A stretch of 64,000 nucleotides of DNA, taken from assembly GCF_016937515.1 (NCBI RefSeq), contig NZ_JAFHKM010000002.1, positions 3,157,001 to 3,221,000 on the forward strand, written 5' to 3'. A model generated the notes under the pieces. It did not search any database. It was given only the letters and a program-made list of their open reading frames with translations, and had not been told where the DNA came from. Position 1 is the stretch's first letter; the number at the start of each line of letters is the position of its first letter. Shown one piece after another: positions 1 through 7,811 of this stretch. The DNA comes from Cohnella algarum (GTDB taxonomy: Bacteria > Bacillota > Bacilli > Paenibacillales > Paenibacillaceae). The position numbers and the translations under genes were made by a program.

Positions 1-506
1 AGCTCCGCCTGCGGTTCGCGCTCCGGTAGCCGCGCCGACAGGAGGAGCTCCGTCCGCTTCGCCATCTCCGCATCGTCGCCGGCATCGAGCACCGCGTTCA
101 GCCACTCGTCGGCGCGGGGACCGAACGCTTCGGACGCCGGGACCGTCTCTCCGGTTAACGTCGAGACGTCCCGCCGCCAAAACGGGAAAAACCCGCCCGC
201 GCGAAACTTGACGCCGAGCACCCGGCCCGCTCCGCGCAATTCGCGCACGAACGGCCGCTTCGGGATGCCGTACAGCAGCGCCCGGCGTCCCTCGTCGTCC
301 GACTCGAAAGCCAGGTGCACGTTCGGGAACGACAACACCGTCTGGGTGTGGCGCTGCCCTTCGCCCAGATCATAGCTTACGGTCCAGTAATGCTCGACGA
401 ACGGTTCGAGCGGCGGTCCCGGCGAGAAGCGGGACAACGCAAACTTGCCTTGTCCGGCGGCCGCTTGCAGAATGCCGCGCGTCGACGAGCCGTCCCCATG
501 TTTCAT
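1..506 (-). CDS. AraC-family regulator with DUF6597-type N-terminal domain (partial, runs off left edge)
   Basis: Reading leftwards from an ATG at 504-506, about 168 codons are open to the window edge, so only the N-terminal part is present. The visible protein starts MKHGDGSSTRGILQ and contains the features of the N-terminal domain found in many AraC-type factors: a FVEHYWTVSYDL stretch, then a GVKFRAGGFFPFWRRDV stretch. The DNA-binding helix-turn-helix would lie outside the window and is inferred from the family. The start is supported by an AGGAGG ribosome site nine bases upstream on the minus strand. It is divergent from the VOC gene at 680 across about 170 bp. Family assignment is by recognition of the N-terminal domain only. 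Confidence 0.75.
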   Translation of the reverse strand, partial: MKHGDGSSTRGILQAAAGQGKFALSRFSPGPPLEPFVEHYWTVSYDLGEGQRHTQTVLSFPNVHLAFESDDEGRRALLYGIPKRPFVRELRGAGRVLGVKFRAGGFFPFWRRDVSTLTGETVPASEAFGPRADEWLNAVLDAGDDAEMAKRTELLLSARLPEREPQAE

Positions 507-679
507 GCGCACCAGCCTCCTGACATGTCCGCGTCGCCTTTTTACAATACAGACGAACGGCCAAGCTTCTATAATGGAGCCTAGCAAAAGAAAACCGATT
601 TCGCAACGGCGCCGCAACGGCAAGCCCGGACGAAATCGGCGATGCGAGGCTCAAGATATTGCGAATCGGAGGAATGGAA

Positions 680-1192
680 ATGGCCAATCCAAGCAACAGC
701 GCGGGTATGACGGGAAAGCATGTCCGAAATGGGACCCCTAACGGGTACACCGCCATAACGCCGTTTGTCGTCGTGAACGATCCGGCAGAAGCGATCGCCT
801 TTTACGAAACCGTTTTTGGGGCAAAGGCGAAAAGCGTGACGGAATTCGGCGACGACGGCAACAAAATTATCGTTCATGCGGACATCGATTTTGGCAACGG
901 CTATTTGCAGCTCGGCGCCGCCAACCCGGCCTATCGGCTCGTTCCGCCGCCGGGGGACGGCAATGCGTGCTATTCGCTCGGCATTTACGTGCCCGACGTC
1001 GACCGAGCTTTAGACCTGGCCGTAGCCAACGGAGCGACCGTGAGAGAGCCGGCGGCGAACTTTGTTTCCGGAGACCGGTACTGCAGCATTCTGGACCCGT
1101 TCGGCATCCGCTGGTCGATCATGACCCGGGTCGAGGATATTTCGGAGGAAGAAAGCTATCGCAGGGTGGCCGAGTGGAGCAAGAGCCAGTAA
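680..1192 (+). CDS. VOC superfamily (PhnB/glyoxalase-like) protein
   Basis: A 170-residue protein with the vicinal-oxygen-chelate fold. The paired beta-alpha-beta pattern begins at ITPFVVVNDPAEAIAFYETV and ends with DPFGIRWSIMTRVEDIS, typical of PhnB-like proteins. Such proteins bind metal and include glyoxalases, resistance proteins and many members of unknown substrate, so no reaction is claimed. The start chosen is the ATG at 680 because GGAGGA sits six bases upstream; an in-frame TTG at 659 and ATG at 674 lie before or inside that ribosome site. It is monocistronic and followed directly by a strong hairpin. Confidence 0.85.
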   Translation: MANPSNSAGMTGKHVRNGTPNGYTAITPFVVVNDPAEAIAFYETVFGAKAKSVTEFGDDGNKIIVHADIDFGNGYLQLGAANPAYRLVPPPGDGNACYSLGIYVPDVDRALDLAVANGATVREPAANFVSGDRYCSILDPFGIRWSIMTRVEDISEEESYRRVAEWSKSQ

Positions 1193-1193
1193 C

Positions 1194-1237
1194 GCGAAAG
1201 GCACCGCGCGCAGCTCCCAGCGCGCGGTGCCTTTCGC
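1194..1237. terminator. Perfect 18-bp inverted repeat between convergent genes
   Basis: Arms 1194-1211 and 1220-1237 are perfectly complementary over 18 bp around an 8-base loop (1212-1219). It starts one base after the VOC stop codon and lies 66 bp from the end of the convergent MATE gene. It probably ends transcription of the VOC gene, although neither side has a long T-run. Confidence 0.8.
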
Positions 1238-1303
1238 TGCAAATGACGCCGGTCGGTCGACCCTATGGCCGAACCGGCAGGTCGTCTTGGGCCGGAATTC
1301 GCC

Positions 1304-2737
1304 TTACACCAGCTTATGCCGGTACCACTTGTCGCCCTTGAAGCGCCAGGCGAAGATCAGGCCGCGAACGCCCCACTCCGCCACCATCGCCAGCCAAATG
1401 CCGGCAATCCCCATGCCGAACGGAATCCCCAACAGGTAGCCCAATCCGATCCGGAACAGCCACATCGTGGCCAGGGAAGCCGCGGACGTGAATTTCGAGT
1501 CTCCGGCCGCGCGCAAGGCTGCGGGCAGCACGAAGCTCGGCGCCCACAGGAAGGGCTGGGCGACGGAGATCAGCAGCACGAGTAGGAAGATCGTATCCGC
1601 AATTTCGTCCGGCGAAGCGTACAAGGCCATCAGCAGCGGAAATAACGGCAAAATGACGGCGGCAAGCAGCACGAACAGCAGGACCGAAAAGCCGAGAAAC
1701 GACCGGATAAACTTTCGCGCGTCCTGAATGTCGCGGCTTCCGACGCACATTCCGACGACAGTGACGATCGCGACGCTGAGCGTGTTGCCGCCGATCTGAA
1801 GGAGCATGGAGATCGAGCCGGCGATCGCGTTGGCGGTCACGGCGAGCGTGCCGAGCTGGACGATGAACGTTTGCGTCAGCAATTTGCCGCCGTTGAAGAA
1901 CATCTGCTCGGCCGCGAACGGGAGGCCGATGAACAGAATCTTTTTCAAAAGGCCGAAATCCGCTTTGAGCAGCCGCTTTGCCGCGAAATCCAGCGTCTGG
2001 TTGTATTTGATCAAATAGACGAACGCGGCGGCGGCGCCGATCGCCCGGGCCGCGATCAGGGAGATCGCGAGGCCGTAGACGCCCATGTCGAACCCTTTGA
2101 TGAAGACGAGATTCAGCAGGAAGTACGAGAGATTCATGATCAACGAGATGATCAGGCTCGCCTTCGTCTCGCCGACGCCTCTCAGCACCCCGGCCGCGGC
2201 CTGCTCCACGGCCAGAAACGGAAACGAAATGCAGCTCCCGATCAAGTAGATCGCCGCGAGCCGGAGCACATCTTCCTCCACGCTGCCGAATAAGAGATTT
2301 AAAGTCTGCTTATGAAAGAGCATCACGACGACGCTGACGAGCAGGGCGACGGCGGCGACCGCCAAGATCGCCTGGGCGGCGGAACGGCAGACCATGTCCC
2401 GATTTCCGCTGCCCTTGTACTGCGCGACGATGACGGTTCCCCCGGTCGCCACGGCGATAAATACGCTAAGGATAAAAACGTTGAGCGAATCCACCGTGCT
2501 GACGGCGCTGATCGCGGCCACCCCGGAGGAGCTGATCATCGCCGTATTCAGGATGCCCATCAGGACGATGAACGACGTGTCGACGAAGATTGGCAGGGTA
2601 ATTCCGAAAATTTGTTTGTAGTCCAGGGAATTTCCCGTAAAATATCGGTTCAGCCAGAAGTCGGCTTTTCGTTTCAGAGCAACGCTTGCCCGGTTCAAGG
2701 ATTCATCCCTGCTTTTTGTTATGACTTGATGGAACAT
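1304..2737 (-). CDS. MATE family efflux transporter
   Basis: A 477-residue polytopic membrane protein of normal length for the MATE/NorM family, which exports cationic drugs and dyes using Na+ or H+ gradients. It has about twelve hydrophobic segments in two halves, with the usual first segment (ITLPIFVDTSFIVLMGILNT) and the AAAGVLRGVGETKAS and LRAAGDSKFTS loops at equivalent positions of the two lobes. The start ATG at 2735-2737 has a GGAG site ten bases upstream. It is a stand-alone gene, divergent from the protease gene at 2929. The substrate cannot be told from sequence. Confidence 0.92.
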   Translation of the reverse strand: MFHQVITKSRDESLNRASVALKRKADFWLNRYFTGNSLDYKQIFGITLPIFVDTSFIVLMGILNTAMISSSGVAAISAVSTVDSLNVFILSVFIAVATGGTVIVAQYKGSGNRDMVCRSAAQAILAVAAVALLVSVVVMLFHKQTLNLLFGSVEEDVLRLAAIYLIGSCISFPFLAVEQAAAGVLRGVGETKASLIISLIMNLSYFLLNLVFIKGFDMGVYGLAISLIAARAIGAAAAFVYLIKYNQTLDFAAKRLLKADFGLLKKILFIGLPFAAEQMFFNGGKLLTQTFIVQLGTLAVTANAIAGSISMLLQIGGNTLSVAIVTVVGMCVGSRDIQDARKFIRSFLGFSVLLFVLLAAVILPLFPLLMALYASPDEIADTIFLLVLLISVAQPFLWAPSFVLPAALRAAGDSKFTSAASLATMWLFRIGLGYLLGIPFGMGIAGIWLAMVAEWGVRGLIFAWRFKGDKWYRHKLV

Positions 2738-2928
2738 CTGTATTCTACTCCAAGTATCATGCGTCTGTAAAAAAGAAATCGGCAGAAATCGATCCTGCCG
2801 CGCGGCGCGAACCGAAATTCATCGGACGGCTGCAGTAGAATTCTTATGCTTCTTTTAGGTTCGTTTAACCTTCCTTTTAGATTCGTCCTTCATGATAGAG
2901 CCATCGACAGCATGGGAGGATGATTCGA

Positions 2929-4050
2929 ATGAATGAACATACAACGAATGAAACGAACACGGAAAGAACGATCGAACCGGCGACGGAGAACCGCTATGAC
3001 TCCGGGCAAAAGCTCAGGTCGATCCAGTCGGCCTACGAAAAAGAACTGGCGAAGGCCGATCGTTCGGCGGCTTCGGAGGGCGGGGGCGGCCGCCGGCGCG
3101 AAGCGCGTCCGGGACGGACGTCGGCTAGGTCGATTCTCGCGTCCTTTCTGGTCGGCGCTCTGGTCGTCGGAGGCCTCTCCTTCCTGTCGGACCGGCTGAG
3201 CCTGTTCACCGGCGACGCGTCCGGCGAGGCCGGGATGTCGGCATCGGGCGGCAGCGCCTATTCGGCTTCCTCCGGGATCACCACCGCTTCTCTAAACGCC
3301 GAAGATGATATTTCCTCGGTCTTCGAGCAGGCCAATCCGGCGGTGGTGGAAATCGAGAACTACGGAATCCCGACCGACACGTACGGAGCGTATCTGTTCG
3401 GCGGACGCGGCGGCTGGATGGACGGGCCGCAGCAGCAGCGGCAAAGCGCCGAACCCGAGCTGATGGGAACGGGAACCGGATTTTTCTTCAGCGAGGACGG
3501 GTACATTTTGACAAACGAGCACGTCATTGCCGACGCTTCGGAGTTGAAGGTGACCGTGCCCGGATACGCCGAGCAGCTGACAGCGGAGGTCGTGAGCGCG
3601 TACGAGGAGCTGGACATCGCGGTGCTGAAGGTCGAAAGCCCGGACGGCCAGGCGTTCCCGACGCTGGCGTTCGGGGATTCGGATCAAACGAAAATCGGGG
3701 ATTGGGTCATCGCGATCGGCAATCCGTACGGCCTGGACCATACGATGACGGTCGGCGTGCTGAGCGCCAAGGAGCGTCCGATCACCATCGCGGAGGAAGA
3801 CGGTACCGAGCATCAGTACGAGCATCTGCTGCAGACCGACGCGTCGATCAACCCCGGCAATTCCGGCGGACCGCTGCTGAACGAACAGGGCGAGGTCATC
3901 GGCATGAACACGGCGGTGAACGCCGAGGCCCAGGGCATCGGGTTCGCCATCTCGTCCGCGACCATTCAGAGCGCGCTAAGCGAGATGTTGGCCGGCGCTT
4001 CTGTAAGTCGTATACATTCGCAGCACTCTCCCTTGATCGTCCATAATTAG
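2929..4050 (+). CDS. HtrA/DegP-like membrane-anchored serine protease lacking the PDZ domain
   Basis: A 373-residue S1C-family protease. It has a charged cytoplasmic N-terminus, one membrane segment around residues 69-87, a Ser/Gly-rich linker, then a trypsin-like domain with an intact triad: His198 in TNEHV, Asp229 in ELDIAVLKV and Ser312 in GNSGGPLL. In HtrA proteins the domain is normally followed by at least one PDZ domain that binds unfolded substrates. Here the protein stops about 17 residues after the protease fold with an unrelated tail (SRIHSQHSPLIVHN), and no PDZ sequence follows in any frame. The start is ATG 2929, nine bases after GGGAGG; the upstream ATG at 2920 abuts the ribosome site. 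It may still cleave but without PDZ-based substrate selection. Confidence 0.85.
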   Translation: MNEHTTNETNTERTIEPATENRYDSGQKLRSIQSAYEKELAKADRSAASEGGGGRRREARPGRTSARSILASFLVGALVVGGLSFLSDRLSLFTGDASGEAGMSASGGSAYSASSGITTASLNAEDDISSVFEQANPAVVEIENYGIPTDTYGAYLFGGRGGWMDGPQQQRQSAEPELMGTGTGFFFSEDGYILTNEHVIADASELKVTVPGYAEQLTAEVVSAYEELDIAVLKVESPDGQAFPTLAFGDSDQTKIGDWVIAIGNPYGLDHTMTVGVLSAKERPITIAEEDGTEHQYEHLLQTDASINPGNSGGPLLNEQGEVIGMNTAVNAEAQGIGFAISSATIQSALSEMLAGASVSRIHSQHSPLIVHN

Positions 4051-4126
4051 ATGCCGACCTTCAAAACCGGCCGTTCTCCGAAACGGAGCTTGCCTTTCCA
4101 TTATACAACAAATCGTTGGCCATACG

Positions 4127-4155
4127 TTGACGGCGACAGGAGCTTTCGGTAGGAT
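4127..4155 (+). promoter_or_regulatory. Candidate sigma-A promoter for mscS
   Basis: TTGACG (4127-4132), a 17-base spacer, then TAGGAT (4150-4155). It is 75 bp upstream of the MscS start codon and in the right orientation. Assigned by consensus match only. Confidence 0.5.
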
Positions 4156-4229
4156 AGACGAAACAGCTCCCGTCGCGCATCCTGCCGGTGCGTATCCAGG
4201 CGGGCCTTTATTCGTTTTAGGAGGAAGGT

Positions 4230-5488
4230 ATGGATTTTATCAAAAACCTGCTGGCGGATCTCGGAGTTCAGGCAACGATTGCGGGCTATCTGGCCAATAT
4301 GATCATGATCGTCGGAATCGGCGCGCTCGGCATCTTGGCGCATTTTATCACGAAAAAAGTCATCCTCAAGGTCATTACCCCTTACATTCACAACAATCGG
4401 TTCAAGTGGGACAATTATCTGTTGGAGCGAAAGGTCATCCAGAGGCTTTCCCATCTGGTTCCGGCCGTCATCATCTATTATTTTTCCTTCAGCTTCCCTT
4501 CCTATCAGCACTTGATCGCGAAGGGCGTCGCCATCTATATCATCGTCGTGACGCTGGCGGTGCTGGACGCTCTTCTGAACGCGCTGAACGATTTCTATTG
4601 CACCTTTGAAGTCTCGAAAATGAGACCGATCCGCGGCTACATCCAGGTCGCTAAAATTATCATTTTTACCATCGGCGGAATTCTCGCGATCTCCAACCTG
4701 ATCGGGGAGAGTCCCCTTATTCTCTTAAGCGGGATCGGCGCCTTGTCTGCCGTCGTCATGCTCATTTTCAAGGATTCGATCCTGGGCTGGTCGCCGGGGT
4801 TCAATTGACCTCCAACGACATGGTGCGCGTCGGCGACTGGATCGAAATGCCGAAATACGGCGCGAACGGCGACATCATCGATATTTCCTTGAACACGGTA
4901 AAAGTCCAGAACTTCGATAAAACGATCACGACCATTCCGACTTACGCGCTCATTTCGGATTCCTTCATCAACTGGAGAGGAATGCAAAATGCCGGCGGCC
5001 GGCGCATCAAACGTTCCATTCGGCTGGACACGGGCAGCATCGCTTTTTGCAGTCCGGAGATGATCGACAAATTCAAAAAAATTCATTACCTGAGCGACTA
5101 CATCGCCGGCAAAGAGAAAGAAATCGAACAATACAATCTGGAAAACGAAATCGACCGGTCCAGCCCGGTAAACGGCAGGGCGCTGACGAACATCGGCGTG
5201 TTTCGGGCGTATATCCAAAACTATCTCGAGCATCACCCCAAAATCCACAAAAGCATGACGCGCATGGTGAGGCAGCTCGAGCCGGGGGAAACCGGCCTGC
5301 CGCTGGAAATTTACGCCTTTACGAACGATACCGCCTGGGCCGCGTACGAGGGAATTCAGTCCGATATTTTCGACCATATTCTGGCCGTCGCGCCGGAGTT
5401 CGGACTGCGGGTTTTCCAAAGTCCATCGGGACACGACATGAAGAGCTTGTCGGCGAGAGAGCGGGTCGGCTATTACGAAGTGCGCTGA
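4230..5488 (+). pseudogene. MscS-family mechanosensitive channel (YbdG type), frameshifted
   Basis: Two consecutive open frames, 4230-4808 and 4805-5488, encode the two halves of one channel. The first has about five membrane segments and runs into the start of the pore and beta domain at KDSILG. The second begins TSNDMVRVGDWIEMPKYGANGD, the conserved cytoplasmic beta domain, and ends with the C-terminal domain. Adding one C in the GGCTGG stretch near 4786 gives KDSILGLVAGVQLTSNDMV, the expected family sequence, and a protein of about 419 residues, the usual size for the YbdG subgroup that gates under hypo-osmotic stress. As written, the first half ends at TGA 4806-4808. Ribosome site AGGAGG precedes ATG 4230. 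It may be a true mutation or a sequence error. Confidence 0.85.
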
Positions 5489-5494
5489 TAATAT

Positions 5495-5556
5495 GCAACT
5501 TTAGAGTTGCGAATTCGCCCCGCGCTATGGTACTATAGGTGCAACCGAAAAGTTGC
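5495..5556. promoter_or_regulatory. Two inverted-repeat operators of one type upstream of the ArsR operon
   Basis: Two copies of TGCAAC-N6-GTTGC occur at 5494-5510 and 5540-5556, 46 bp apart centre to centre. Each is a clean dyad (GCAACTTTAGAGTTGC and GCAACCGAAAAGTTGC). They lie just upstream of the AHSA1-ArsR gene pair and bracket the likely promoter. The ArsR protein at 5867 is the obvious candidate to bind them; that is inference from position and symmetry. Confidence 0.65.
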
Positions 5557-5603
5557 ATATAAGCTGGTTTTAGACCATGGAACGGAACGGGAGGCGCAGG
5601 AAA

Positions 5604-5870
5604 ATGAGTCAAGTCACGGTGATGCGCACGATCTGGATCGATGCGCCGCAGGAACGCGTCTGGAAGGCGGTGACGGAGGCGGAACAGCTCTCGCGCTGGT
5701 ATGCGCCAGGATCGCCTTGGGAAATTCCGGAGCTTTGCGAAGGGGCGACCTTGTATTTTCATCATTCCCCCAACGAGACGAAAGATCAGGCCCGGCAGAC
5801 GGAGGAAGGGTACGGCATGTCGCTGGAAAATCTGCAGGCGCACATCGAGGGAAGGAGCTTGCCGCATTGA
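5604..5870 (+). CDS. SRPBCC/AHSA1-domain protein, internally shortened
   Basis: An 88-residue protein whose first about 55 residues (TIWIDAPQERVWKAVTEAEQ, then RWYAPGSPWEIP) are the N-terminal part of the AHSA1/START-like fold. Its last about 30 residues (QTEEGYGMSLENLQAHIEGR) are the C-terminal helix of the same fold. Members of this family are normally about 140-160 residues; the central beta-strands are missing and the two ends are joined in frame at about residue 57-60. The start ATG 5604 has GGGAGG nine bases upstream. Its stop overlaps the start of the following arsR gene. The family is often co-encoded with ArsR regulators in Bacilli. The deleted form is unlikely to make a normal ligand cavity, so it may be a decaying gene. 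Confidence 0.75.
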   Translation: MSQVTVMRTIWIDAPQERVWKAVTEAEQLSRWYAPGSPWEIPELCEGATLYFHHSPNETKDQARQTEEGYGMSLENLQAHIEGRSLPH

Positions 5871-6193
5871 GCGTCGAGCTTGTTTTTAACGCGTTGGGCG
5901 AGCCGATCCGGAGACAGCTGCTGGAGACCCTTTCCATCCAGGGGCCGAAGACGGCGACAGAGCTTGCCCGGTCGTACCCGATTACGCGGCAGGGAATTCT
6001 CAAGCACTTGCACGTTCTCCAGCAAGCGGGCCTGGTGAGCGTCCGCCAGCATGGCCGCGGCAAACGCTACGAGCTGTCTCCGGAGCCGCTCGGCGAGATT
6101 TCGCATTGGGCGGAGGCGATCGGCGGCAGATGGGAGGATCGCTTGCAGCGTTTGAAGGGCATGATGGAGAACGGGAAGGAGACAGAGCGGTAG
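5867..6193 (+). CDS. ArsR-family winged-helix transcriptional regulator
   Basis: A 108-residue regulator with the ArsR core: FNALGEPIRRQLLETL (helices 1-2), a recognition region TARQ-like at ITRQGILKHLHVLQQAGLV, and a wing at VRQHGRGKRYELSPEPL. No cysteine metal-binding motif (CxC) is present, so it belongs to the non-metal group usually paired with AHSA1 proteins. It most likely starts at TTG 5867, which overlaps the upstream stop codon (TTGA) and has AAGGAG nine bases upstream, so it is translationally coupled to the AHSA1 gene. Autoregulation is suggested by the two operator-like dyads upstream of the operon. Confidence 0.85.
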   Translation: MSVELVFNALGEPIRRQLLETLSIQGPKTATELARSYPITRQGILKHLHVLQQAGLVSVRQHGRGKRYELSPEPLGEISHWAEAIGGRWEDRLQRLKGMMENGKETER

Positions 6194-6277
6194 CGAATGA
6201 AAGTCGCGATATAACGGAAAGCCGGCATTCGTGGAAGAGCCGGGCAATGTGATGCCATTCTGGAGGGGGCGGGAAAC

Positions 6278-6856
6278 ATCGATTCGCGAATCCGCTGCGG
6301 CTGGGTAAACGACAGTCCGCTATACATTCGGTACCACGACGAGGAATGGGGCGTACCGGTTCATGACGACCGGAAGCAATTCGAGTTTCTGACGCTGGAA
6401 AGCGCGCAAGCCGGCTTGAGCTGGTATACCGTATTGCGCAAACGGGAGCATTACCGGGAAGCGTTCGCCGGGTTCGATCCCGAGACCGTCGCCCGGTACG
6501 ACGAGCGAAAGCTTCAGGAACTGATGCTAAACGACGGGCTCGTCCGCAATCGCCGGAAGCTGGAGGCGGCCGTCCGCAACGCTGCGGCGTTCCTGAAGAT
6601 ACAGGAGGAATTCGGCAGCTTCGACGCCTATATTTGGCGCTTCGTCGACGGCCGGCCGATCCGCAACGAGTGGAAAGTGCTGAAGGACGTGCCGGCCTCG
6701 ACACCGGCGTCCGACGCGCTCAGCAAAGATTTGAAAAAGCGGGGCTTCTCGTTCGTCGGCTCGACGATCTGTTACGCGCACATGCAGGCGGCGGGGCTGG
6801 TGCAGGACCATCTGACCTGCTGCTTCCGCCACGAGGAGATCGCATCCCTTTATTGA
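6278..6856 (+). CDS. tag: DNA-3-methyladenine glycosylase I with an apparent AUC start codon
   Basis: The 192-residue product is a clear TagA-type base-excision enzyme that removes 3-methyladenine from alkylated DNA. Its N-terminus has IRCGWVNDSPLYIRYHDEEW, containing the zinc Cys and His. ESAQAGLSWYTVLRKRE forms the base pocket, and the C-terminal DHLTCCF supplies the remaining His and Cys. The reading frame from the stop at 6212 to codon 6416 has no ATG or GTG, and no TTG before 6416, which lies well inside the conserved domain. The codon where family members begin is ATC (6278-6280), preceded by a GGAGGGGG ribosome site at 6262-6269. Either a rare AUC start is used or the ATG has been lost. 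Apart from the start, all expected residues are present. Confidence 0.85.
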   Translation: MDSRIRCGWVNDSPLYIRYHDEEWGVPVHDDRKQFEFLTLESAQAGLSWYTVLRKREHYREAFAGFDPETVARYDERKLQELMLNDGLVRNRRKLEAAVRNAAAFLKIQEEFGSFDAYIWRFVDGRPIRNEWKVLKDVPASTPASDALSKDLKKRGFSFVGSTICYAHMQAAGLVQDHLTCCFRHEEIASLY

Positions 6857-6938
6857 TTCGTCTGAAAGCGGAAGCCGACCCATGGGTCAAGAACATCAAC
6901 GAAACCTTGGGAGGAGACGAAATGAATCCCGAGTGTGG

Positions 6939-6964
6939 AAAAAAAGGACGCGGCTCGCGTCCTT
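6939..6964 (-). terminator. Rho-independent terminator of the spore coat gene
   Basis: A 9-bp stem, AAGGACGCG paired with CGCGTCCTT around a 3-base loop, followed on the minus strand by a run of T. It begins about 20 bp after the stop codon of the gene ending at 6985. Confidence 0.85.
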
Positions 6965-6984
6965 CTTCGTTTGGCCCGTCTTCC

Positions 6985-7659
6985 TTACAGCAGCGGCATC
7001 CCGGGCTGCGGCATTTGATCCATCGGAGCCGAGCCGTAGGCTTGCAGATAGGTGGCGGTCGTCGTATCCTGAAGCGTCGGCACCTGGTAGTAGCCCTTCT
7101 GGTTCGCGTATTGGAAGCCTTCGTACGCCATGTCCGCGCAAGCGTTCGCCCCGTGCTGCATCATCCGGCGAAGGGTCGGATCGGCCATTTCGAGCGCGGC
7201 TTTCATTTTCAGGGAGGCGGAATGCTTGTGGCAGCCTACGACGCACAGCGCGACGTCCGCATCGTCGATTTCGTTTGCGGTTCCCGCGGGAGCCATCGTT
7301 TCCGGGTTGCGCAGGCCGTACGTCGGCTGGAACGACGGATTTGGGGTGTTCATCGGGGCCATGTTCGATGCGGTGCCCATGCCGGCGTTCATGGAGGCCA
7401 AGTTCGTCGCGGTGCCTACGTTGCCCATGCCGGCGTTCATCCGGCGCGCGGGCACGGCCTGGGAGGCCCCCTGACGGGTCGCGAACTCGACCATATGGTT
7501 GTACTCCATCGTCATCGCCTGCGTGTGCCGATCCAGCATCGCTTGCAGCTGCTGATCCTTGGCATGCGGGCGGAACAGCTTCAACGTGTTCAGTCCGCTA
7601 ATGGCATTGTTCAGCACTTCGTGAAGCTCCATGACTTCGTGTGCGCCAAGCTTGTTCAT
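6985..7659 (-). CDS. CotF-family spore coat protein
   Basis: A 224-residue protein with the two-helix coat F architecture. The N-terminal part (GAHEVMELHEVLNNAISGLN, then a helix with YNHMVEFAT) and the C-terminal part (ADPTLRRMMQHGANACADMA, then AYEGFQYANQKGYY) flank a Met/Asn/Gly-rich, repetitive linker at about residues 70-130. A pair of cysteine-containing segments (ALCVVGCHKHSAS) lies before the second helix. Coat F proteins are made in the mother cell and sit in the spore coat. The start is ATG 7657-7659 with GGAGG eight bases upstream; the frame is open further upstream but lacks a ribosome site. It is divergent from the LuxR gene at 7812 and ends at a strong terminator, so it is monocistronic. 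Confidence 0.88.
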   Translation of the reverse strand: MNKLGAHEVMELHEVLNNAISGLNTLKLFRPHAKDQQLQAMLDRHTQAMTMEYNHMVEFATRQGASQAVPARRMNAGMGNVGTATNLASMNAGMGTASNMAPMNTPNPSFQPTYGLRNPETMAPAGTANEIDDADVALCVVGCHKHSASLKMKAALEMADPTLRRMMQHGANACADMAYEGFQYANQKGYYQVPTLQDTTTATYLQAYGSAPMDQMPQPGMPLL

Positions 7660-7811
7660 TTTGTCAACCTCCGCATTGATTGTTGCATGGAACCGGAATC
7701 CATACGAGTAAATTTTGTACAACCGATCTGAATTTATTCGGATGATTTCGTTCGGATTTTCGGGAGACTGTCCCATTGATGCCGGAACGTCGATGCTGGT
7801 AAAATAAATTT

